Part shown: positions 16,705-23,924 of the stretch, one piece after another
Position numbering within the stretch: the first letter of the stretch is position 1
How the letters are laid out: every line of letters begins with the position of its first letter
From: Streptomyces roseoverticillatus
GTDB taxonomy: Bacteria; Actinomycetota; Actinomycetes; Streptomycetales; Streptomycetaceae
Length of the DNA stretch: 64,000 nucleotides
Assembly: GCF_000719265.1 (NCBI RefSeq)
Contig: NZ_JOFL01000016.1
Coordinates: forward strand, 1 to 64,000
Direction: 5' to 3'
The notes under the pieces: model-generated
Seen by the model: only the letters and a program-made list of their open reading frames with translations
What the model was told of the DNA's origin: nothing
Databases searched by the model: none
Made by a program: the position numbers and the translations under genes

Positions 16705-17703
16705 ATGACATGGCTGATCACAGGCGGTGCCGGGTACATCGGAGCACACGTCGCCCGGGCGATGACACAGGCCGGCGAGCGGGTCGCCGTGCTGGACGAC
16801 CTGTCCGCGGGCGTGGCCGCGCGGCTGCCCGCGGGCTGCGTGCTGGTGCGGGGCTCGGTGCTGGACCGCGAGCTGCTGGACCGCACTTTCGCGGAGCTGG
16901 GCGTGACGGGCATCGTGCACCTGGCGGCGAAGAAGCAGGTCGGGGAGTCGGTGGAGAAGCCGCTCCTCTACTACCGGGAGAACCTGCACGGGCTGACCGT
17001 GCTGCTGGAGGCGGCCGTCGCCGCGGGCGTCCGCAGCTTCGTGTACTCCTCCTCCGCCGCCGTCTACGGGATGCCGGATGTGGACCTCGTCACGGAGGAC
17101 ACGCCGTGCGCGCCGATGAACCCGTACGGCGAGACGAAGCTGGCCGGCGAGTGGCTGGTGCGGGCCACCGGGAAGGCGCACGGCCTGTCGACGGCCTGCC
17201 TGCGCTACTTCAACGTGGCGGGCGCGGCGGTGCCGGAGCTCGCGGACACCGGGATCTTCAACATCATCCCGATGATGTTCGACCGGCTCACCCGGGGCGA
17301 GGCGCCGCGGATCTTCGGCGACGACTACGCCACCCCGGACGGCACCTGCATCCGTGACTACATCCACATCGAGGACCTGGCGACCGCGCACCTCGCGGCG
17401 GCCCGCCGGCTGGCCGAGCGCACGGAGCCGGGCGACCTCACGCTGAACGTGGGCACGGGGCGGGGCGTCTCGGTGCGGGAGATGGCCGACCTGATCGCCT
17501 CGGTGACCGGCCGCACCGAGCCCGCGCCGCTCGTCGAGCCGCGCCGTCCGGGTGATCCGGCGCGTGTCGTGGCCTCGAACGAGCTGATCGCGAAGGAGCT
17601 CGGCTGGAGCCCGGCGCACGACGTGCGCAGCATGGTCGCGTCCGCGTGGGAAGGCTGGTGCCTGCACCACCCGGAGGCCCGGGAGGGCGTTCCGCGGGGC
17701 TGA
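16705..17703 (+). CDS. galE: UDP-glucose 4-epimerase-like NAD-dependent epimerase
   Basis: A 332-residue extended short-chain dehydrogenase. It has the NAD-binding motif TGGAGYIGAHVA, the catalytic YSSSAAVYG and YGETK (Tyr-x-x-x-Lys), and the C-terminal LNVGTGRGVSVREM. These are the features of GalE, which interconverts UDP-glucose and UDP-galactose. The gene is divergent from the envelope-glycan operon and probably supplies its sugar nucleotide. Other UDP-hexose 4-epimerase specificities cannot be excluded. Confidence 0.88.
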   Translation: MTWLITGGAGYIGAHVARAMTQAGERVAVLDDLSAGVAARLPAGCVLVRGSVLDRELLDRTFAELGVTGIVHLAAKKQVGESVEKPLLYYRENLHGLTVLLEAAVAAGVRSFVYSSSAAVYGMPDVDLVTEDTPCAPMNPYGETKLAGEWLVRATGKAHGLSTACLRYFNVAGAAVPELADTGIFNIIPMMFDRLTRGEAPRIFGDDYATPDGTCIRDYIHIEDLATAHLAAARRLAERTEPGDLTLNVGTGRGVSVREMADLIASVTGRTEPAPLVEPRRPGDPARVVASNELIAKELGWSPAHDVRSMVASAWEGWCLHHPEAREGVPRG

Positions 17704-17768
17704 CGTCCCCGCACGCAGGGTGATCGCCGCAGGTCGGCGAGATGCACATCTTCGCAGGTCAGAGCACA

Positions 17769-17783
17769 TGACAACGGTGTTCA
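17769..17783. promoter_or_regulatory. Zur-box-like palindrome upstream of the zinc exporter
   Basis: TGACAACGGTGTTCA lies about 100 bases before the CDF exporter gene. It agrees at 11 of 15 positions with the streptomycete Zur box TGAAAATGATTTTCA as I remember it. In S. coelicolor the orthologous zitB is reported to be activated by Zur under high zinc, so a site here is expected. The match is by eye. Confidence 0.5.
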
Positions 17784-17879
17784 GTGCCGCGTTGCCCGAT
17801 ACCCCCCACCCGTAGTTCACTGGGTCCCGGCCGGCAGCCGCCGGCCGGACGGGCACCCGTTTTCCGAGGGCGGCATCTC

Positions 17880-18827
17880 ATGGGCGCAGGGCACGATCAC
17901 GGTCACTCTCACGGGGGACCCCCGCCGGGCACGAGCGGCACGGCCGCGGCGGCCTACAAGGGCCGGCTGCGGATCGCACTGGGCATCACGCTCACGGTGC
18001 TCGTGGCGGAGGTCGTGGGCAGCGCGCTGACCGGTTCGCTGGCGCTGCTCGCGGACGCCGGGCACATGGCGACGGACGCCGTCGGGGTGGGCATGGCGCT
18101 GGTCGCCATCCACTTCGCGAACCGCCCGTCGAGCGGCCGGCGCACCTACGGGTACGCCCGGGCGGAGATCCTGGCGGCGCTGCTGAACTGCCTGCTGCTG
18201 CTCGGCGTGGGCGGGTTCATCCTCTACGAGGCGGTGGGGCGCCTGATGAACCCGACCGAGGTGCCGGGCGGCATGACGGTGGTCTTCGGTCTGGTGGGCG
18301 TCGTCGCCAACCTGATCTCCCTGGCGCTGCTGATGCGCGGCCAGAAGGAGAGCCTCAACGTGCGCGGGGCGTTCCTGGAGGTCCTCTCGGACGCGCTGGG
18401 CTCGTTCGCGGTGGTGGTCTCCGCAGTGGTGATCATGCTGACGGGGTGGACGCAGGCCGACCCGGTCGCCTCGCTCCTGATCGGCCTGATGATCGTGCCG
18501 CGCACGCTGAAGCTGCTGCGGGAGGCGCTGGACGTCCTGCTGGAGGCCGCGCCGAAGGACGTCGACATGGACGCGATCCGGGCGCACATCATGGCGCTGC
18601 CGGGCGTGCAGGACCTGCACGACCTCCATGTGTGGACCATCACATCCGGAATGCCGGTGCTCTCCGCCCATGTGGTGGTCGACCACCTGGCGCTGGATTC
18701 CGTCGGGCACGAAAAAATCCTCCACGACCTGCAGGGCTGCCTCGGCGAGCACTTCGACGTGGAGCACTGCACCTTCCAGCTGGAGCCCGGCGGCCATGCG
18801 GAGCACGAGGCGAAGCTCTGTCATTGA
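17880..18827 (+). CDS. zitB: cation diffusion facilitator, zinc exporter ZitB-like
   Basis: A 315-residue CDF exporter that moves Zn2+ (or Cd2+/Co2+) out of the cytoplasm by proton antiport. It begins with a His-rich tail (GHDHGHSHGG), followed by six hydrophobic helices. The transport-site motif ADAGHMATDAVG is in helix 2 and LSDALGSF is in helix 5. A C-terminal cytoplasmic domain carries DLHDLHVWTITSG and ends in further His residues. The ATG at 17880 follows a GAGGG stretch. The Zur-like site upstream and the neighbouring idi recall the S. coelicolor SCO6751-SCO6750 pair. Confidence 0.9.
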   Translation: MGAGHDHGHSHGGPPPGTSGTAAAAYKGRLRIALGITLTVLVAEVVGSALTGSLALLADAGHMATDAVGVGMALVAIHFANRPSSGRRTYGYARAEILAALLNCLLLLGVGGFILYEAVGRLMNPTEVPGGMTVVFGLVGVVANLISLALLMRGQKESLNVRGAFLEVLSDALGSFAVVVSAVVIMLTGWTQADPVASLLIGLMIVPRTLKLLREALDVLLEAAPKDVDMDAIRAHIMALPGVQDLHDLHVWTITSGMPVLSAHVVVDHLALDSVGHEKILHDLQGCLGEHFDVEHCTFQLEPGGHAEHEAKLCH

Positions 18828-18883
18828 CGCCCCGGCCCGGTACGGCAGACTTGAGGGCCGAAGACCGACAACGAGGATGGTCA

Positions 18884-19495
18884 ATGCCGATCACACCAGC
18901 CAATGGCCTCTCCGCCGACACCGCAGCGGTTCCCGCTCCGGAGGGCTCAGCCGAACCGATCATGCTGGAGCTGGTCGACGAGGACGGCAGAACCATCGGC
19001 ACGGCGGAGAAGCTCTCCGCCCACATCGCTCCCGGCAAGCTGCACCGGGCGTTCTCGGTCTTCCTCTTCGACGACGCGGGCCGGCTGCTGCTGCAGCGGC
19101 GGGCGCTGGAGAAGTACCACTCCCCCGGCGTGTGGTCGAACACGTGCTGCGGTCACCCGTATCCGGGCGAGCCCCCGTTCGTGGCGGCGGCGCGCCGCAC
19201 GGGCGAGGAGCTGGGGCTCGCACCCGCGCTGATGCGCGAGGCCGGCACCGTGCGCTACAACCACCCCGACCCGGACTCGGGCCTGGTGGAGCAGGAGTAC
19301 AACCACCTCTTCGTGGGAATCGTGCGGGCCGAGCCGCGCCCGGCCCCGCAGGAGATCGCGGAGACCGCGTTCGTGACCCCGGCCGAGCTGGAGGAGCTGC
19401 GGGCGCGCTACCCGTTCTCGGCGTGGTTCATGACCGTGCTGGACGCGGCGCGGCCCGCGGTGCGCGAGGTCACCGGGGACGCGGCGGGCTGGTAG
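18884..19495 (+). CDS. idi: isopentenyl-diphosphate delta-isomerase, type 1
   Basis: Interconverts IPP and DMAPP, and here probably helps feed the hopanoid pathway encoded nearby. The 203-residue Nudix-fold protein has the active-site cysteine motif SNTCCGHPYPGE and the glutamate motif EQEYNHLFVG, plus LHRAFSVFLFDDAGRLLLQRR quoted here in two parts (LHRAFSVFLF, GRLLLQRRALEKYHSPG). The ATG follows GAGGA at a good distance. It ends 26 bases inside the convergent ATPase gene. Confidence 0.95.
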   Translation: MPITPANGLSADTAAVPAPEGSAEPIMLELVDEDGRTIGTAEKLSAHIAPGKLHRAFSVFLFDDAGRLLLQRRALEKYHSPGVWSNTCCGHPYPGEPPFVAAARRTGEELGLAPALMREAGTVRYNHPDPDSGLVEQEYNHLFVGIVRAEPRPAPQEIAETAFVTPAELEELRARYPFSAWFMTVLDAARPAVREVTGDAAGW

Positions 19496-19979
19496 GCCCG
19501 CCGGCGGGCGCGGGGAGCGGCAGGGCGGCCCAGACCACCTTGCCTCCGCTCGCGGTGTGCTCGACGTCGCACATGCCTCCGGCCTCCGCGGAGATGGCCT
19601 GGACGAGCAGCAGCCCGCGGCCGCCGATGCGCTCGTCGTCCGCCTCCAGTGGCTTGGGCCGGTACGGGTGGTCGTCCTCGACGGCCACCCGTACCCAGTG
19701 GCGGCCGATGGAGACCTCCACGGCGACCTCGGGCGAGAGCAGGGCCGCGTGCTGCACGGCGTTGGTGACCAGCTCCGAGACGATCAGCAGGAGCCCCTGC
19801 AGCAGGTCGTCGCAGAGCGGCACGCGCTGGTGGCGGAGGAGGTCGCGGACGGCGTGCCTCGCCCGCGGTACGGAGGAGTGCAGCGCGGGAGCGGTGAAGC
19901 GCCAGGCGCCGTCGAACTCGACCGGGCTCCGGGGTGGGGCGTGCCCGCGGTCGGGCGGGACGCTCCCGAGGATTTCCAT
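19470..19979 (-). CDS. RsbW/SpoIIAB-like anti-sigma ATPase
   Basis: A HATPase_c_2 domain protein of about 169 residues, of the type that regulates sigma factors or anti-anti-sigma proteins in streptomycetes. The N box reads LIVSELVTNAVQHA and the G box reads GGRGLLLVQ. The start is uncertain: I took the ATG preceded by GAGGGG at 12 bases, and an ATG at 20016-20018 would add 13 residues. The 3' end overlaps idi tail to tail by 26 bases, so antisense interference between the two mRNAs is possible. No partner sigma gene is adjacent. Confidence 0.82.
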   Translation of the reverse strand: MEILGSVPPDRGHAPPRSPVEFDGAWRFTAPALHSSVPRARHAVRDLLRHQRVPLCDDLLQGLLLIVSELVTNAVQHAALLSPEVAVEVSIGRHWVRVAVEDDHPYRPKPLEADDERIGGRGLLLVQAISAEAGGMCDVEHTASGGKVVWAALPLPAPAGGPTSPPRPR

Positions 19980-20187
19980 GTCCGATACCAACCCCTCACC
20001 ATGGTCGACCGCACCCATGAGTGTTGGGAAGATGAGGGTCCTACCGGCGAGCTGACCGCAAATCACCGTCTATCGACGGAGTTTGACCGGGTGCGTATGC
20101 CAGGGTCACTCACGCGACTGATCCTGGCCACCCTGTTCCGCGTTCCCTGAGCAACCCGGAGTTAGGTATTCCGAGGGAGGGCCCGGA

Positions 20188-20193
20188 TAGCAT
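20188..20193 (+). promoter_or_regulatory. -10 box TAGCAT, probable leaderless promoter
   Basis: TAGCAT ends seven bases before the ATG of the hydratase-like gene and no ribosome-binding site is visible, so a leaderless transcript is likely. Confidence 0.5.
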
Positions 20194-20200
20194 CCGGCGC

Positions 20201-21010
20201 ATGGAGCCCGCACTTCACCTGGACGTCGCCGGTGGCACCGCCACGGTCCGCATCGCCAACCCCGCCAAGCGCAACGCCATGACCACGGACATGTGGCGGT
20301 CCCTCCCCGGGCTGCTGGAGCGGTGCGCCGCCGACCCGGCCGTCCGGGTGCTGGTGCTCACCGGCGAGGGCGGCACGTTCTGCGCGGGCGCCGACATCTC
20401 CTCGCTGACCGAGGGCGCCGACCGCTCGCGGGACCTCGCGATCGCGGCCGAGGAGGCCCTCGCCGCCTTCCCCAAGCCCACGCTCGCCGCCGTGCGCGGC
20501 TTCTGCGTGGGCGGCGGCTGCCAGCTCGCCGCCGCGTGCGACCTGCGGTTCGCGTCCGACGACGCGTCCTTCGGGGTGACCCCGGCGAAGCTCGGGATCG
20601 TCTACGGGGCCTCCTCCACCCGCCGGCTGGTGGAGCTGACCGGCCCGGCCACGGCCAAGTACCTGCTCTTCTCGGGCGAACTGATCGACGCCGCGCGGGC
20701 CCTGCGGACGGGCCTCGTGGACGAGGTCTGGCCGCAGGAGGCGCTGGACCGGCGGGTCGCGGAGTTCGCCCGGGTGCTGGCCTCGCGGTCGCAGCTGACG
20801 CAGGCCTCGGCGAAGGAGTTCGCCGCGGGGCCCGCCGGTCCGGGCCGGGTCGCGCACTGGGCGGAGCAGGAGCGTGCGGGCGGCGACACGGCGGAGGGCG
20901 TCGCCGCGTTTCTGGAGCGGCGGCAGCCGCGGTTCGCGTGGACGGTGGGCGAGCCCACCACGGACGGGCGGCCGGACCCCCGTACCGGCCTTCCCGTCGC
21001 CGGCCGCTGA
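20201..21010 (+). CDS. enoyl-CoA hydratase/isomerase-fold protein, catalytic Glu not conserved
   Basis: A 269-residue crotonase-superfamily protein. The oxyanion-hole segments are clear (FCAGADISSL and FCVGGGCQLAAACDLRFAS). At the two positions occupied by catalytic glutamates in classical enoyl-CoA hydratase it has Ala (FGVTPAKLGIVYG) and Lys (TGPATAKYLL). It therefore probably performs another crotonase-type reaction such as isomerisation, thioester hydrolysis or decarboxylation. The C-terminus is longer than usual and Pro/Arg-rich. It faces the PfpI gene across a terminator-like repeat. Confidence 0.85.
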   Translation: MEPALHLDVAGGTATVRIANPAKRNAMTTDMWRSLPGLLERCAADPAVRVLVLTGEGGTFCAGADISSLTEGADRSRDLAIAAEEALAAFPKPTLAAVRGFCVGGGCQLAAACDLRFASDDASFGVTPAKLGIVYGASSTRRLVELTGPATAKYLLFSGELIDAARALRTGLVDEVWPQEALDRRVAEFARVLASRSQLTQASAKEFAAGPAGPGRVAHWAEQERAGGDTAEGVAAFLERRQPRFAWTVGEPTTDGRPDPRTGLPVAGR

Positions 21011-21060
21011 TCGCGGCACCGGACGGGCGGTGGTCAGTCGGCTGCGGGCCGTCCGTGGCC

Positions 21061-21127
21061 GGTCGCGCCCGCGCGGCGGAGCCGCAGATCAACACCGCCC
21101 CGCGCCCCTTGTGGGGCGCGGTTCCCT
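21061..21127. terminator. Streptomyces-type dispersed repeat with terminator hairpin
   Basis: Between two convergent genes. CGCGCCCC at 21101-21108 and GGGGCGCG at 21113-21120 pair perfectly around a four-base loop. The preceding GCGCGGCGGAGCCGCAGAT stretch is a form I recognise as recurring downstream of many Streptomyces genes. It probably stops both transcripts. Confidence 0.75.
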
Positions 21128-21147
21128 GCAGGCTCCCGCGAGCCCGC

Positions 21148-21798
21148 TCAGCTGCCCTGGGGCTTCACCAGCTGCGAGAGGTCCGTGTTCCGCCACTCGG
21201 CTACGAGGTCGGCCGGGGCCTTGTCCGGGGAGCCCGCGTCGTAGGGCGGCTGCGGGTCGTACTCGATGAGCAGTTGGACGGACTGGGCGGCACGGTCGCC
21301 CGCGACCCGGCCCGCGAGCGCGAGGGCCATGTCGATGCCGGAGGAGACGCCGGCAGCGGTGACGTACTTGCCGTCGAAGACGACGCGCTCCCCCGTGGCC
21401 TCGACGCCGTACGCGGCGAGCTGTTCCAGCATCAGCCAGTGCGACGTGGCGCGACGGCCCGTCAGAAGCCCGGCTGCGGCCAGGAGCAGGGAACCGGTGC
21501 ACACCGACGTCGTCCAGGTGGTGGTGCGGTCGACGTGCCGCAGCCACTCGGCGACGGGCCCCGGGCCCAGTTGGCCGCTCGGGTCGGCCCCGCCGGGCAC
21601 GACGACGATGTCCGGGCTCGTGACCTCGGCGAGGGATGCCTCGGCGACCAGGGAGAGGCTGCCCCTCTCGTTGGGGACGGGCCCCGGGCGCTCGGCGACG
21701 AGCACGGTCTCGGCGCCGGGGAGGGCACCCAGGGTGTCGAACGGGCCGACGGCGTCGAGGGCGGTGAAGCCGGGGTAGAGCAGGACGGCGATCTGCAC
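21148..21798 (-). CDS. DJ-1/PfpI family protein
   Basis: A 216-residue class-I glutamine-amidotransferase-like protein. The nucleophile elbow is SVCTGSLLLAAAGLL, preceded by DIVVVPGGADPSG and followed by GRRATSHW. The family includes isonitrile hydratases, glyoxalases and regulators, and the sequence does not choose among them. The next gene upstream encodes a GlxA-type regulator whose N-terminal domain has nearly the same elbow (SVCTGSFLLAAAGLL), so the two may act on related signals or be ancient duplicates. Confidence 0.85.
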   Translation of the reverse strand: MQIAVLLYPGFTALDAVGPFDTLGALPGAETVLVAERPGPVPNERGSLSLVAEASLAEVTSPDIVVVPGGADPSGQLGPGPVAEWLRHVDRTTTWTTSVCTGSLLLAAAGLLTGRRATSHWLMLEQLAAYGVEATGERVVFDGKYVTAAGVSSGIDMALALAGRVAGDRAAQSVQLLIEYDPQPPYDAGSPDKAPADLVAEWRNTDLSQLVKPQGS

Positions 21799-21835
21799 GG
21801 TGGTCCTCGTTTCGTTCGGTGGCGGCCGCGGCCGG

Positions 21836-22825
21836 TCAGGCCGCGGTCAGCGGACGGAAGCGGCGGCGGTACTCGGCGGGTGAGGTGCCCAGGGCGCGGA
21901 CGAAGGCGCGGCGCATGGCCTCGGGCGTGCCGTAACCGCAGGCGCGCGAGACCTCCTCGACGCCGTCGCCGGTGTCCTCCAGCTGCCGGCGCGCGGCCTC
22001 CAGGCGGACCCGGTCCACGTAGCGGCCCGGCGTCATGCCGGTCTCACTGTGGAAGGCGCGGGCGAAGTGCCGCGGGGAGAGGTCCGCGCGGGCGGCGAGC
22101 GCTTCGACGGACAGGTCGGCCGCGGGGTTCTCGACGATCCAGTGCTGGACGTCGCGCAGCCGCGGGCGGCTCGCGGTCTGGGCCGCGAGCGGGGCGCTGA
22201 ACTGGGTCTGGTTGCCGGGGCGACGCAGGAAGACGACGAGGTTGCGGGCGACGGCGAGCGCCGGTTCGCGGCCCAGGTCGTCCTCGACGAGGGCGAGCGC
22301 GAGGTCGATGCCGGCGGTGACGCCGGCCGAGGTGACGACCTTCCCGTCGCGCACGTAGATGGGATCGGGCTCCACGCGCACGGAGGGGAAGCGCGCGGCG
22401 AGGGCGGCGCAGAACGCCCAGTGGGTCGTCGCGCGGCGGCCCTCCAGCAGGCCGGCGGCGGCGAGCAGGAAGGACCCCGTGCACACCGACACCACGCGCT
22501 CCGCGCGCGGCGCGTGCTCGCGCAGCCAGGCGACGAGGCGGGGGTCGGGGGTGCGCGTGCCCTCGCCGCCCGGCACGAGCAGGGTGTGTGCGGCGGGGGC
22601 GTCGTGCAGCGCGGAGTCGGGCGTGACGCGCAGGCCGCTGCTGGTGCGCACGGGACCGCCGTCGAGGGTGGCGGTGTGCACGCGGTACGTGCCGGGGTCG
22701 CCGGTCCACTGCCGCGCTCCGGCGAACACTTCGGCGGGGCCCGTGAAGTCGAGGCTCTGGACCTCGTCAAACAGGACGATCAGCACGGTGCGGCGCTGGG
22801 TGCGGCGGTGCGTCATGCTCACCAT
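21836..22825 (-). CDS. GlxA-type transcriptional regulator (DJ-1 domain plus AraC helix-turn-helix)
   Basis: A 329-residue regulator. An N-terminal DJ-1/PfpI sensor domain has LVPGGEGTRTPD and SVCTGSFLLAAAGLLEGRRATTHW (quoted in parts). The C-terminal AraC DNA-binding domain has ARADLSPRHFARAFHSETGMTPGRYV and YGTPEAMRRAFVRALGTSPAEYRRRF, given here as two landmarks. The start is uncertain by a few codons (ATG 22825, GTG 22822 or ATG 22816). It probably controls the downstream PfpI gene and perhaps the divergent gene. Confidence 0.85.
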   Translation of the reverse strand: MVSMTHRRTQRRTVLIVLFDEVQSLDFTGPAEVFAGARQWTGDPGTYRVHTATLDGGPVRTSSGLRVTPDSALHDAPAAHTLLVPGGEGTRTPDPRLVAWLREHAPRAERVVSVCTGSFLLAAAGLLEGRRATTHWAFCAALAARFPSVRVEPDPIYVRDGKVVTSAGVTAGIDLALALVEDDLGREPALAVARNLVVFLRRPGNQTQFSAPLAAQTASRPRLRDVQHWIVENPAADLSVEALAARADLSPRHFARAFHSETGMTPGRYVDRVRLEAARRQLEDTGDGVEEVSRACGYGTPEAMRRAFVRALGTSPAEYRRRFRPLTAA

Positions 22826-22913
22826 GCTGATCGCCCGGTCATGTGTCCGCAATGACGAAGACCCCACCTTTCCTGCCATCGCCGCAGGGTGCGGGGCACC
22901 GCCCTTCCCGCCG

Positions 22914-22933
22914 TACCGACCAGTCGGTAGCGT
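22914..22933 (+). promoter_or_regulatory. TetR-type palindrome overlapping a -10 box
   Basis: The perfect inverted repeat TACCGAC-CA-GTCGGTA (22914-22929) shares bases with a TAGCGT -10 box (22928-22933) that ends seven bases before the ATG of the next gene. A repressor bound here would block this probable leaderless promoter. The repeat has the form of TetR-family operators. No TetR gene lies in the window nearby. Confidence 0.6.
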
Positions 22934-22940
22934 GCGGCAT

Positions 22941-23816
22941 ATGACTTCTCTCAACGGGTCCCTGCCGGAGCGTGCCGCCCGCCGCTGTCAGCAGCCCCTC
23001 AACACCCTGCACGCCACCGTGTACTTCTCGCCCGAGATCGTGCGGGAGATGGGCGCCCTGGGGATCGAGGACTTCCCCGCGGTCAACATCGCCGGGCGGA
23101 CGGCCGCGTTCGGGCGCGTCGGCGCGGGCCCTGTCACGGCCGCGTTCTACAACTACAAGCACGAGCGGGTCGCCCAGCACCTCCCGGGCGTCTGGGACAT
23201 CGCCGCCCCGCAGGACGTCCTCGCCGCGCGGCTGCGCGCGGCCGACGGCACGCTGCGCCGCCTGCTCGGCGAGGACGCGGTCGCCTCCCCGGAGATGGCC
23301 GAGGCCGCGGAGCTCGCCGTGCGCGCCACCGAGGGCTGCTGCCGCGGCGGCCGGCCCCTGTACTCCGCCCACGCCGACCTGCCCGTGCCCGAGACCCCCC
23401 ACCTCGCGCTCTGGCACGCCTCCACGCTGCTGCGCGAGCACCGCGGCGACGGTCACGTCATGGCGCTCGTAAGGGCGGGCCTCGACCCGGTCGAGGCGCT
23501 CCTCAGCCACAGCGCCACCGGCGGCGGCATGAGCGACAAGTGGCTCGTCCGGACGCGCGGCTGGTCCGTGGAAGAGCTGAACGCCGGCCGGGAACGGCTG
23601 CGGGCGCGCGGGCTGCTGAACGGGGCCGGCGAACTGACGGGGGCGGGCAACGCGCTGCGCGACGAGCTGGAGGCGGAGACGGACCGCCTCGACGCCGCGC
23701 CGTACGAGCACCTGGGCGCGGCGGGCGTGGAGCGCCTCACCGAGCTGGGCAAGGCCTTCGCCGCGGCCGCGGTGGCGGCGGGCGCGTTCCCGGCCGACCT
23801 CCTCGGCAACGGCTGA
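22941..23816 (+). CDS. SCO6745-like conserved actinobacterial protein
   Basis: A 291-residue soluble protein that I recognise as resembling the SCO6745 family, whose biochemical function I do not know. The N-terminal half has VYFSPEIVREMGALGIEDF and a helical middle. The C-terminal half looks like a winged-helix domain: HSATGGGMSDKWLVRTRGWSVEELNAGRERLRARGLL (a landmark region around residues 195-230), then GELTGAGNALRDELEAETD. Such a layout resembles MarR-like proteins. It is likely transcribed from a leaderless promoter under a TetR-type operator. Confidence 0.75.
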   Translation: MTSLNGSLPERAARRCQQPLNTLHATVYFSPEIVREMGALGIEDFPAVNIAGRTAAFGRVGAGPVTAAFYNYKHERVAQHLPGVWDIAAPQDVLAARLRAADGTLRRLLGEDAVASPEMAEAAELAVRATEGCCRGGRPLYSAHADLPVPETPHLALWHASTLLREHRGDGHVMALVRAGLDPVEALLSHSATGGGMSDKWLVRTRGWSVEELNAGRERLRARGLLNGAGELTGAGNALRDELEAETDRLDAAPYEHLGAAGVERLTELGKAFAAAAVAAGAFPADLLGNG

Positions 23817-23841
23817 GCCGGAACCGGCGCCGAAACGCAGG

Positions 23842-23866
23842 GCGCCGCGCGGCTCGGGCGCGGCGC
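23842..23866 (+). terminator. GC hairpin after the SCO6745-like gene
   Basis: GCGCCGCGC (23842-23850) pairs perfectly with GCGCGGCGC (23858-23866) across a seven-base loop, 25 bases after the stop codon and before tex. It lacks a T-run, as is usual in streptomycetes. Confidence 0.6.
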
Positions 23867-23924
23867 TGTCGGCGGCACCTGCCACAATGCAGTCCGCAGC
23901 CCGAAGAGAAAGCGGAGCGTGATC

